Positions 1 through 5,055 of a stretch of DNA of 5,557 nucleotides are shown piece after piece. The stretch lies in the NCBI GenBank assembly GCA_025924775.1, contig JAICHS010000163.1, forward strand, positions 1 through 5,557, in the 5' to 3' direction. Both the position numbers and the translations under genes were made by a program. Origin of the DNA: Rhodanobacteraceae bacterium (lineage in GTDB: Bacteria; Pseudomonadota; Gammaproteobacteria; Xanthomonadales; Rhodanobacteraceae). Numbering within the stretch: the first letter of the stretch is position 1; the number at the start of each line of letters is the position of its first letter. The notes below the pieces were generated by a model, which saw only the letters and a program-made list of their open reading frames with translations, was not told where the DNA came from and did no database searches.

Positions 1-654
1 CGGCCCTGCGGCGGGGCTTATCGCATTGAATGCGATCGCAATCCTGGGCCTGTCGTTGTCGTGTGGCTCTACGTAGTGCTCCATCCAGCACGGGAACAGC
101 ACAAGCAGCCCAGCTTCCGGCGTGAGCTGAATGTCACTGCAGCCATTCGGCACCGCGCCCTTGAGGTAACCGTGCAGTGCTCCTTGGCGCGGATCGCGGA
201 ACACGAAGCGGCCGGATCCCGGAGGTACCTGCAGGTAGAACGAGCCCGACAATAAGCAACCCTCGTGCATGTGCAGGAAGTTGAAGCCGCCGCGATCATG
301 CAGATTTACCCAGGATTGCAGCTCAAAGGGCGTCGAGGAGGAGCCCATTTCGCGCAGTACGCTGGCGCAGCTGGCACGTACTGCATCACGCAGCGGTGAG
401 AACGTGAGTTGTTCCAAAACCGCCATGCCCTTACTGTTCCAGCCGCTTCGGTTGGTACGTCCTGCGGGCTGAGGATCCGCTGCGCGCATTTGAAGTACCG
501 CCGCCACCCATTCGCCGAAATGCGCGCGCAGAGGTGCCAGCCGGGTCTGCCAGATACGGGTCGGAAACAAGTCGAAGGCTTGCAGGACAGGTTCCACGGC
601 GACACCGGATCGCGGTTGCGCCGAAGTTGCTGGATCGGCGTTATAGGTTGTCAC
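1..654 (-). CDS. Putative 2OG-Fe(II) oxygenase, TIGR02466/PF13759 type (C-terminus outside window)
   Basis: The reading frame runs 218 codons without a stop from a GTG at 654-652 to the left edge, so the C-terminus is missing. The start is well bounded. An in-frame TGA lies 18 nt upstream, and an AAGGGA Shine-Dalgarno (TCCCTT at 661-666 on plus) sits 6 nt before the GTG. Visible landmarks are RTNRSGWNS (residues 66-74), LQSWVNLHDRGGFNFLHMHEG (112-132) with the HxH pair H128/H130, LSGSFYLQVPPGSGRFVFRDP (135-155), and LLVLFPCWMEHYVEP (183-197) with the distal His193. R204 and FN (209-210) lie in RPRIAIAFN. This is the order of the small cupin-fold oxygenases in which two His, an acidic or third residue and a late Arg bind iron and 2-oxoglutarate. 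The substrate is unknown. The family is frequent in phage, marine bacteria and proteobacteria, sometimes fused to TPRs. Codons such as TTA, AGG and ATA occur here but are scarce in the right-hand genes, which hints at a different history. Confidence 0.85.
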   Translation of the reverse strand, partial: MTTYNADPATSAQPRSGVAVEPVLQAFDLFPTRIWQTRLAPLRAHFGEWVAAVLQMRAADPQPAGRTNRSGWNSKGMAVLEQLTFSPLRDAVRASCASVLREMGSSSTPFELQSWVNLHDRGGFNFLHMHEGCLLSGSFYLQVPPGSGRFVFRDPRQGALHGYLKGAVPNGCSDIQLTPEAGLLVLFPCWMEHYVEPHDNDRPRIAIAFNAISPAAGP

Positions 655-660
655 CGCATT

Positions 661-666
661 TCCCTT
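661..666 (-). promoter_or_regulatory. Shine-Dalgarno of the oxygenase gene
   Basis: On the minus strand the sequence is AAGGGA, 6 nt before the GTG at 654. It decides the non-ATG start. The two nearby ATGs on the same strand (at about 675 and 657) are in other frames and hit stops within a few codons. Confidence 0.6.
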
Positions 667-715
667 CGTTCAACATGGTGCGTGGGAAAACGTGGTGGAG
701 TGGTTACGACCATAG

Positions 716-729
716 CCGGAGGAATCCGG
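716..729. repeat. Short hairpin, 5-bp stem
   Basis: CCGGA and TCCGG flank a GGAA tetraloop, about 60 nt upstream of the oxygenase start. There is no T-run on either side, so it is not a classical terminator. It may be chance in GC-rich DNA. Confidence 0.3.
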
Positions 730-861
730 TGACCCGCTTTGGTTGCGTTGTTCGTGCTGCCGGGCCGTTTGCGATGTCGGATCGGCGAGTCCGTCTCGAC
801 AGCAGCGAGCATCGCAGACGGGGATTGACTGACTCTTCATCGATAATACCTGCGGCGAGAA

Positions 862-878
862 GGGATGGGATGGGTGGG
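862..878 (+). other. G-quadruplex-forming motif
   Basis: The plus strand reads GGGATGGGATGGGTGGG: four runs of exactly three G with loops of 2, 2 and 1 bases. This fits the canonical G3N1-7 rule, and its very short loops are known to favour stable, usually parallel, quadruplexes. It lies in non-coding DNA, about 210 bp from the oxygenase start and about 100 bp from the probable IS3 left end. It is the only perfect four-tract motif I saw by eye in the window. The folding potential follows from established rules; any biological role is unknown. Confidence 0.6.
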
Positions 879-930
879 CGCTGACTTCGCGCTGGACGGG
901 GCACCCGCACTGGTGGCACCGGATGTCCGA

Positions 931-962
931 ATCGCGATGCGCGACGGTACTGACGTCGCGAT
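931..962. repeat. Inverted repeat with TCGCGA cores
   Basis: ATCGCGA (931-937) and TCGCGAT (956-962) are perfect 7-bp arms. A T-G wobble and a G-C pair extend the stem to about 9 bp, with a 14-nt loop. It ends about 15 bp before the probable left end of the IS3 remnant. It could be an operator-like site, an old insertion hot spot or chance. Confidence 0.35.
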
Positions 963-1030
963 GGAGAGTGCCCATGTGGCCTGCTCCCCGCCAGCCGTAC
1001 CAACCGATCGTAGGCAAAGTCCGTTCACCG

Positions 1031-1038
1031 AGAGAGGA
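1031..1038 (+). promoter_or_regulatory. Shine-Dalgarno of the IS3 orfA
   Basis: AGAGAGGA lies 5 nt before ATG 1044. It is intact although the downstream gene is decayed. Confidence 0.5.
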
Positions 1039-1043
1039 CGGAC

Positions 1044-1565
1044 ATGCGCAAGAGCCGATTCACCCCTGGGCAGATCATTGGGTTTCTCAAGCAGGCCGAG
1101 GCGGGGATGGTGGTCACCGAGCTGTTCCGCCAGCACGGCTTCAGCGATGCGACCTTCTACAAGTGGCGGGCGAAGTACGGCGGCATGGAGGCCGCCGGTG
1201 CGCAGCACTTGAAGGCGCTGGAGGCCGAGAACGGGCGGCTCAAGAAGCTGCTGGTCGAAGCGCATCTGGACATCGAGGCGCTGAAGATCGGCTTCGGGGT
1301 AAACGCTAGCCCCGCAACGCAGACGCGAGGCGGTGCGCAAGTGCCGCGAGGCCAAGTCCCGACCGCGTTGCGCCAGCCACTGGAACGAGCGTTCGCGCCC
1401 AATGAAGTAGGGAGCACGGACTTCGTGTCAGACGCACTGGCCAGTGGCCGTAAGCTGCAGTGCCTGGTCATTGCCGACGACTTCACCCATGAGTGTGCGG
1501 ACATCGCCGTCGATCACGGCATCGGCGGTCCGTACGTCACCCGCACCCTGGACCAGGCGGCCTGA
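1044..1565 (+). pseudogene. Fused, degenerate IS3 transposase (OrfA plus OrfB fragment)
   Basis: An open frame of 173 residues starts at ATG 1044 after an AGAGAGGA ribosome site. Residues 1-86 are a near-complete IS3 OrfA. They contain the helix-turn-helix DNA-binding part around TELFRQHGFSDATFYKWRAK (25-44) and the leucine-zipper-like LKALEAENGRLKKLLVEA (54-71). After GFG (84-86), codons 87 to about 118 are read out of frame: shifting the frame gives TLAPQRRREAVRKCREAKSR, a typical OrfB N-terminus, from 1303. From about residue 119 the open frame re-enters OrfB sense with FAPNEVGSTDFVSDALASG and LVIADDFTHE, the start of the rve/DDE integrase core containing its first Asp, and it stops soon after. 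The OrfB segment before the core and the remaining D and E catalytic region are absent, so no active transposase can be made. A repressor-like product of the OrfA part is possible but speculative. Confidence 0.85.
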
Positions 1566-1580
1566 CTTCACTTTTGAAGT
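1565..1580. repeat. Hairpin at the 3' end of the IS3 remnant
   Basis: ACTTCA and TGAAGT form 6-bp arms around a CTTT loop just after the fused frame's stop. A short CCGAA-A-TTCGG palindrome (1583-1593) follows. Both lie inside the inferred right end of the element and may be part of its terminal structure. Confidence 0.35.
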
Positions 1581-1606
1581 GTCCGAAATTCGGAGCAACG
1601 TCAAAC

Positions 1607-1632
1607 CCACGGACTCCCTCATTTATCCGTGG
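1607..1632. terminator. Possible terminator of the minus-strand operon
   Basis: CCACGGA (1607-1613) and TCCGTGG (1626-1632) are perfect 7-bp arms around a 12-nt loop. On the minus strand this begins about 30 nt past the deacetylase stop codon and is followed by GTTTGA, only a weak U-tract. The position is right for an intrinsic terminator, but the loop is large and the tail poor. It also starts only 3 bp outside the inferred IS3 right end. Confidence 0.35.
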
Positions 1633-1662
1633 TACGCCGATCGGGAGCAGATCAGACGCCGC

Positions 1663-2580
1663 TCAGTCCATCAAGCCTTGCACGTGCGCTGCGACGTCCT
1701 CGCGCAACGCGTCAAGGTCGTAACCACCTTCCAGCGTGGACACAACGCGGCCATCGGCGTGACGCTCGGCGAGTTCGACGAGGCGTTGCGTGATCCAGGC
1801 GTAGTCGTCGGGGGTGAGGTGCAGCTCGGCCAACGGGTCGCGGGCGTCGGCGTCGAAGCCGGCGGAAACCAGCACCAGTTGCGGACGGAACAACTCCAGT
1901 TCGGGCAGCAGCCTGGCTTCCCAGACGGCACGGAAGTCGGTGGAGCCCGCGCCTGGCGGTAGCGGGGCGTTGAAAATATTGCCGGCACCGTGTTCATCGG
2001 CTGCGCCGGTGCCGGGGTACAGCGGCATCTGGTGACTGGAGGTGTAGAGCACGCGCGGGTCGTGCCGGAAAATGGCCTGGGTGCCGTTGCCGTGGTGGAC
2101 GTCGAAGTCGACGATGGCGACACGGTCGATCCGGTGCGCGCCCAAGGCGTGCGCCGCGGCGATGGCGACGTTGTTGAACAGGCAAAAGCCCATGGCTGCG
2201 TGTCGCATCGCGTGGTGACCGGGGGGGCGCACCGCACAGAAAGCCCGCCGGGATTGTTTCGCCTGCACGTCATCGATGGCCGCGCACACGGCGCCGGCGG
2301 CGCGCAGCGCGGCCTCCAGCGAGCCGGGTGACATCACTGTGTCGGGATCGAGCTGGACGTATCCATCGGATGGGGCACTGGCAAAGATCTGGTCGATGTA
2401 GTCGGCGGTGTGCACGCGCTCGAGCTGTTCGCGGCTGGCGCGCGGGGCTTCGCAGCGCGTAATGGCGGCGAAGCGCGGAGCGTCCAGTGCCTGCAGGACG
2501 GCCCGCAACCGTGCGGGCGCTTCCGGGTGCTCGGGGCCGGGGTCATGTTTCAGACAGGCCGGGTGCGAGTAGAGCCGCAT
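1663..2580 (-). CDS. Histone deacetylase family protein (class II HDAC-like amidohydrolase)
   Basis: This is a 305-residue arginase/deacetylase-fold zinc hydrolase that removes acetyl groups from lysine-like or polyamine amines in the cytoplasm. The active-site signatures are complete: RPPGHHAMRH with the His dyad H122/H123, GFCLFNNVAIAA (131-142), DFDVHHGNGTQ (158-168) with zinc ligands D160 and H162, SAGFDADARDPLA (239-251) with the third ligand D243, and LEGGYDLDAL (283-292) with the transition-state Tyr287. The pattern is that of class II HDACs and bacterial HDAC-like amidohydrolases, and the length is normal. I chose ATG 2580 because the protein fold starts at MRLYSHPACLKHDPGPEHPE. An upstream GTG at 2649 would overlap the adenosyltransferase by 65 bp and add an unrelated leader. 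The start is 4 nt after the stop of the upstream gene and has no clear ribosome site of its own, which suggests translational coupling. Substrate alternatives are acetylpolyamines, acetyl-CoA synthetase (AcuC-like) or another acetylated protein; sequence alone does not decide. Confidence 0.93.
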   Translation of the reverse strand: MRLYSHPACLKHDPGPEHPEAPARLRAVLQALDAPRFAAITRCEAPRASREQLERVHTADYIDQIFASAPSDGYVQLDPDTVMSPGSLEAALRAAGAVCAAIDDVQAKQSRRAFCAVRPPGHHAMRHAAMGFCLFNNVAIAAAHALGAHRIDRVAIVDFDVHHGNGTQAIFRHDPRVLYTSSHQMPLYPGTGAADEHGAGNIFNAPLPPGAGSTDFRAVWEARLLPELELFRPQLVLVSAGFDADARDPLAELHLTPDDYAWITQRLVELAERHADGRVVSTLEGGYDLDALREDVAAHVQGLMD

Positions 2581-2584
2581 GGGC

Positions 2585-3160
2585 TCAGGGGCTGGCTGGC
2601 TTTGGCCGCGGACGCTTTTCGTGTTGCCACAACACTTCGCCGTGGTCACTGGCGCGCGCCAGTACCCGGCACAACACGAATAGCAGATCGGACAGGCGGT
2701 TCAGGTAATGCATGACCTGTGGCCGCACGCTCTCGCCACGTGCCAGCGTCACCACGCGGCGTTCGGCGCGCCGGCACACGGTGCGCGCGATGTGGCAATG
2801 CGCGGCCGCGATGCCGCCGCCCGGCAGGATGAATTCCTTGAGCCGCGGCAGGTCCGCGTTGTAGTGGTCAAGCGTCTGCTCAAGGCCGGTGACGTCGGCA
2901 TCGTAGACCAGCTCCATGCCGGGCACGCATAGTTCGCCGCCCAAGTCGAACAGCGCGTGCTGGATGCGTATGAGCAGCTCGCGGATGTCGTCGGGCACGC
3001 CGTCGCAGGCCAGCAACACGCCCAGTGCCGAATTCAACTCGTCAACCGTGCCGTAGGCCTCGACGCGCGCAGCGTCCTTGGGCGTGCGCGAACCATCGCC
3101 CAAGCCGGTCGTCCCGTCGTCGCCGGTCCGGGTGTAGATTTTTGAAAGGCGGTTGCCCAC
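2585..3160 (-). CDS. pduO: PduO-type ATP:cob(I)alamin adenosyltransferase
   Basis: The enzyme transfers the 5'-deoxyadenosyl group of ATP to cob(I)alamin, making adenosylcobalamin in the cytoplasm; family members act as trimers. The 191-residue length is normal. Visible motifs are the N-terminal ATP-binding IYTRTGDDGTTGLGDG (8-23), RVEAYGTVDELNSALG (32-47), FILPGGG (110-116) with the Phe expected near the corrin, HIARTVCRRAERR (123-135) with R126 and R130/R131, and NRLSDLLFVLCR (154-165). These match the PduO/human MMAB family rather than CobA or EutT. The start is a GTG at 3160. Reading upstream in the same frame gives the TGA of the preceding gene four codons earlier, so no longer version exists. 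The ribosome site is weak. The gap to the upstream membrane-protein gene is 9 nt, so the two are cotranscribed. The C-terminal tail (about 181-191) is basic and proline-rich. The symbol follows the family name; cobO is also used in annotations. Confidence 0.93.
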   Translation of the reverse strand: MGNRLSKIYTRTGDDGTTGLGDGSRTPKDAARVEAYGTVDELNSALGVLLACDGVPDDIRELLIRIQHALFDLGGELCVPGMELVYDADVTGLEQTLDHYNADLPRLKEFILPGGGIAAAHCHIARTVCRRAERRVVTLARGESVRPQVMHYLNRLSDLLFVLCRVLARASDHGEVLWQHEKRPRPKPASP

Positions 3161-3169
3161 TTCGGCCCG

Positions 3170-3748
3170 TCAGTGCGCGGCGGTCAGGCCCAGTGCGCTC
3201 CAGCGGCGGCCGAGCAGCGCGAAGCCGCCGAACAGCACTGCGGTCCAGACTACGGTGCCGGGCAGGGTGCCGTGTTCATAGAACGGCCAGCCGGCGACGT
3301 AGCAGGTCATCAGGCCACCCAGCGTATGTGGGTACATCGCGGTGGTTGCCCACGTGAAGAAGTTGGTGACCAGGTAAAACCCGGTGGCGCTGCCGATGGC
3401 GGCCACCAGGGTGTTGCGCACGCCCACGCGGCCGCGCAGGGCGAAACCGACGACGGCGGTCAGCGCGACGCAGCCGTACACCGCCAGCATCATCCAGCCG
3501 TAGAAGCCGATGAACATGTCGGCCACGAACAGGGCCACCAGCGGCACACCGATCGCCAGCTTGCGATTGGCGAAGTACGCACCGCCGAACAGCGCCATCG
3601 CCTCGACCGGAGTGAAATTCCACGGCATGGACCCGGCGGCGTAATGCACCAGCAAGCGGTAGGCCACCGTGAATGCGACCATCCCGAACAGCACCAGGGT
3701 GCCGGGGGAGACAAGCGACGATTGCGAAAAGCGGTCAGGCTGCGGCAT
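3170..3748 (-). CDS. Multi-pass membrane protein, DUF6580-like putative transporter
   Basis: The protein has 192 residues, starting MPQPDRFSQSS. Hydrophobic segments are visible at about 17-37, 47-60, 64-82, 84-104, 112-132 and 163-180, so five or six membrane spans are likely. Recognisable blocks are NFTPVEAMALFGGAYFANRK (44-63), VPLVALFVADMFIGFYGW (68-85) and TNFFTWATTAMYPHTLGGL (128-146), followed by CYVAGWPFYEHGTLPGTVV (149-167). I recognise this as the DUF6580 'putative transport protein' pattern; no function is firmly known to me. The compact, solute-carrier-like layout recalls ECF S components. I preferred ATG 3748 because a GAGG lies 9 nt upstream (3758-3761); ATG 3757 would abut that site, and the longest frame starts at 3817 with a non-hydrophobic leader. 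It is the first gene of the operon with the cobalamin adenosyltransferase, which suggests but does not show a corrinoid-related role. C93 in the third or fourth span and C149 are its only cysteines. Confidence 0.82.
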   Translation of the reverse strand: MPQPDRFSQSSLVSPGTLVLFGMVAFTVAYRLLVHYAAGSMPWNFTPVEAMALFGGAYFANRKLAIGVPLVALFVADMFIGFYGWMMLAVYGCVALTAVVGFALRGRVGVRNTLVAAIGSATGFYLVTNFFTWATTAMYPHTLGGLMTCYVAGWPFYEHGTLPGTVVWTAVLFGGFALLGRRWSALGLTAAH

Positions 3749-3757
3749 GGAATCCAT

Positions 3758-3761
3758 CCTC
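3758..3761 (-). promoter_or_regulatory. Shine-Dalgarno deciding the membrane-protein start
   Basis: CCTC on plus (GAGG on minus, within CGAGGAT) is spaced 9 nt from ATG 3748 but 0 nt from ATG 3757. The shorter protein is therefore favoured over the two longer alternatives. Confidence 0.55.
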
Positions 3762-3822
3762 GGTTCGGCTCCCACAAGCTTACCGCAACGCGCAAGCGGC
3801 AGGCTGATGGACGTCAACCGGC

Positions 3823-3828
3823 TATCAT
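3823..3828 (+). promoter_or_regulatory. Possible -10 box of a leaderless ubiH transcript
   Basis: TATCAT ends 6 nt before the ubiH ATG, which would put transcription start at or next to the A of the start codon. No Shine-Dalgarno is visible in the 20 nt before the ATG, which fits leaderless translation. There is no recognisable -35 at the expected distance, so this is tentative. Confidence 0.3.
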
Positions 3829-3834
3829 TCCGGG

Positions 3835-5055
3835 ATGACGCAACGCACGGATATCCTGATCGTGGGCGGGGGCCTCGTGGGGACCAGCCTTGCGCTGGCG
3901 CTGGATGCCGCCGGGCGCCGCGCGACCTTGCTGGAAGCCGCGCCGCCGCGCACAGCCCCCGTGGGCAGTCCGGCGGGCGACGACAACGATCGCAACCTGG
4001 TGTTGGCGCGCGCGTCCGTCAATGGCCTGCAGGCGTTGGGGGTCTGGCCGCAGCTGGAACGTGCCGCGGGCACGATCCGGAACGTTGAAATCAGCCGCGC
4101 GGGCGAGTTCGGCAAGTTGCGCATGACCGCCGCCGATGCGGGCGTGGCAGCATTGGGTCGCGTGGTGCCGGGACGCGTCCTGGGCGCGGCGTTGGAACAC
4201 CGGCTGGCAGCGTGCCAGTCGATCGAGCGGCTGGCACCGGCGAAACTGCTTGCCCTGGCGCCTACGGAGGCGGGGTGGCGTGCACGCATCGCCGCCGACG
4301 GCGGCGAGCGTGAACTCGACGCGCGCCTCGTGATTGGCGCCGACGGCAGCGATTCATTCGTGCGCGCCGAAGTCGGTATCGCGGCACGGCAACACGATTA
4401 TGCGCAAAGCCTGTTTGTATGTACGGTTGCATGCGGGCGCGACATTCCGGATTGCGCCTTCGAGCGCCTGACCGACGAGGGCCCGGTTGCGCTGTTGCCG
4501 CTGCCGAACCAGCGGCGCGGTTTGGTGTTGACCGTGGCATCCGACCGCCACGCGGACGTCGCGGCGATGGACGACGCGGCGTTCATGGCGCTGGCGCAGC
4601 GCCGGTTCGGCTGGAAACTGGGCCGGCTGTCGCGGCCCGGCAAACGGTTCGTGCACCGCATCCGGCGGGTGCTGGCGGACACCTTGACCGCGCCGCGGGT
4701 GGTGCTGGTCGGCAACGCCGCCCAAACGGTGCATCCCGTGGGCGCGCAGGGATTCAACCTGGGTTTGCGCGACGCGCTGACGCTCGCGGAACTGGTCGCC
4801 GATGGCGGCGATCCCGGCGCCGCCGACGTGTTGCGTGATTATGCAGCGCGCCGGCAGCCGGATCGCGACGGCGTGCTGGCCTTCAGCCATGGCCTGATTG
4901 CGCTGGGTTGCCTGGCGCTACCGGCGCTGGCGCCGTTGCGTTCGCTGGCGCTGCTGGCGCTGGGTGGCGTTGCGCCCCTGCGGCATGCGGTCGCACGCCG
5001 CGGCATGGGGTTTCGTGGCACGCCGCCCGCCGCGGTGCTGGAGATCGGCCCGTGA
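3835..5055 (+). CDS. ubiH: UbiH, 2-octaprenyl-6-methoxyphenol hydroxylase family
   Basis: This 406-residue FAD-dependent aromatic hydroxylase inserts oxygen into the ubiquinone ring precursor using NAD(P)H and O2, working at the inner membrane with the Ubi complex. The Rossmann FAD motif ILIVGGGLVGTSLALAL is at residues 7-23, with the dinucleotide-binding acidic residue E34 in TLLEA. LVIGADGSDSFVR (165-177) is the DG motif. VVLVGNAAQTVHPVGAQGFN (289-308), continuing LGLRDALTLAEL, is the second FAD motif, with the GN-AAQ-HP form typical of UbiH rather than the GDAAH form of related hydroxylases. Length is normal. The C-terminal third is hydrophobic and Leu/Ala-rich (about 350-385), consistent with membrane association. 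The start is ATG 3835, without a clear ribosome site (see the -10-like box just upstream). The stop overlaps the next gene by 4 nt. Exactly which ring position it acts on cannot be read from sequence, because UbiH-family members change regiochemistry between lineages. Confidence 0.92.
   Translation: MTQRTDILIVGGGLVGTSLALALDAAGRRATLLEAAPPRTAPVGSPAGDDNDRNLVLARASVNGLQALGVWPQLERAAGTIRNVEISRAGEFGKLRMTAADAGVAALGRVVPGRVLGAALEHRLAACQSIERLAPAKLLALAPTEAGWRARIAADGGERELDARLVIGADGSDSFVRAEVGIAARQHDYAQSLFVCTVACGRDIPDCAFERLTDEGPVALLPLPNQRRGLVLTVASDRHADVAAMDDAAFMALAQRRFGWKLGRLSRPGKRFVHRIRRVLADTLTAPRVVLVGNAAQTVHPVGAQGFNLGLRDALTLAELVADGGDPGAADVLRDYAARRQPDRDGVLAFSHGLIALGCLALPALAPLRSLALLALGGVAPLRHAVARRGMGFRGTPPAAVLEIGP

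Larger units (their letters stand above)
655..976. other. Intergenic stretch without a supported gene
   Basis: About 320 bases lie between the start of the oxygenase gene and the probable left end of the IS3 remnant. The open frames crossing it on both strands show no recognisable domain, no convincing ribosome site and composition typical of chance frames. It contains a small hairpin (716-729), a four-tract G-quadruplex motif (862-878) and an inverted repeat (931-962). The promoter of the minus-strand oxygenase should lie here, but I could not find a convincing -35/-10 pair. Confidence 0.6.
977..1603 (+). mobile_element. Internally deleted IS3-family element (remnant)
   Basis: The interior holds an IS3-type OrfA followed by a scrap of OrfB integrase core. 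The probable left end starts TGGCCTGCTCCCC at 977. The probable right end is CGGAGCAACGTCA at 1591-1603, whose reverse complement TGACGTTGCTCCG matches the left end with a few mismatches and one gap. These ends resemble the TGA-CTGCTCCC type I know from this IS group. The span is about 630 bp, against roughly 1.2-1.3 kb for intact members. Both ends plus both orfs are represented, so internal deletions explain it better than simple truncation. The flanking triplets (ATG before, AAC after) do not form a target duplication, so the exact ends are uncertain. Confidence 0.65.

Noticed and set aside
20..36. ATCGCAT-TGA-ATGCGAT inverted repeat
   Set aside because: It lies inside the coding sequence of the oxygenase (codons for an Ile-Ala-Phe-Asn-Ala-Ile stretch conserved in the family), so it is most likely coincidental.
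825..847. TTGACT followed by GATAAT, resembling a plus-strand promoter
   Set aside because: The spacing is only 11 bp, too short for a sigma-70 promoter, and there is no gene directly downstream apart from the IS remnant.
670..1017. Minus-strand open frame of 115 codons with several Cys and His residues across the intergenic stretch
   Set aside because: The Cys and His are scattered and form no zinc-finger spacing, there is no ribosome site, and the frame crosses the inferred IS3 end; it looks like a chance frame in GC-rich DNA.
837..1355. 172-codon minus-strand frame opposite the transposase
   Set aside because: It is antisense to the well-recognised OrfA and has no family resemblance.
2580..2649. 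Longer deacetylase start at GTG 2649
   Set aside because: It would add a 23-residue leader that overlaps the adenosyltransferase gene and has no similarity to the fold's N-terminus; ATG 2580 gives the usual beginning.
3789..3817. TTGACG on the minus strand as a -35 for the membrane-protein operon
   Set aside because: At 17 bp distance the would-be -10 is TGCGCG, and the TAAGCT further on is 29 bp away; no convincing promoter.
3749..3834. B12 riboswitch upstream of the cobalamin operon
   Set aside because: The spacer is too short for the roughly 200-nt element, and no B12-box-like sequence was seen.
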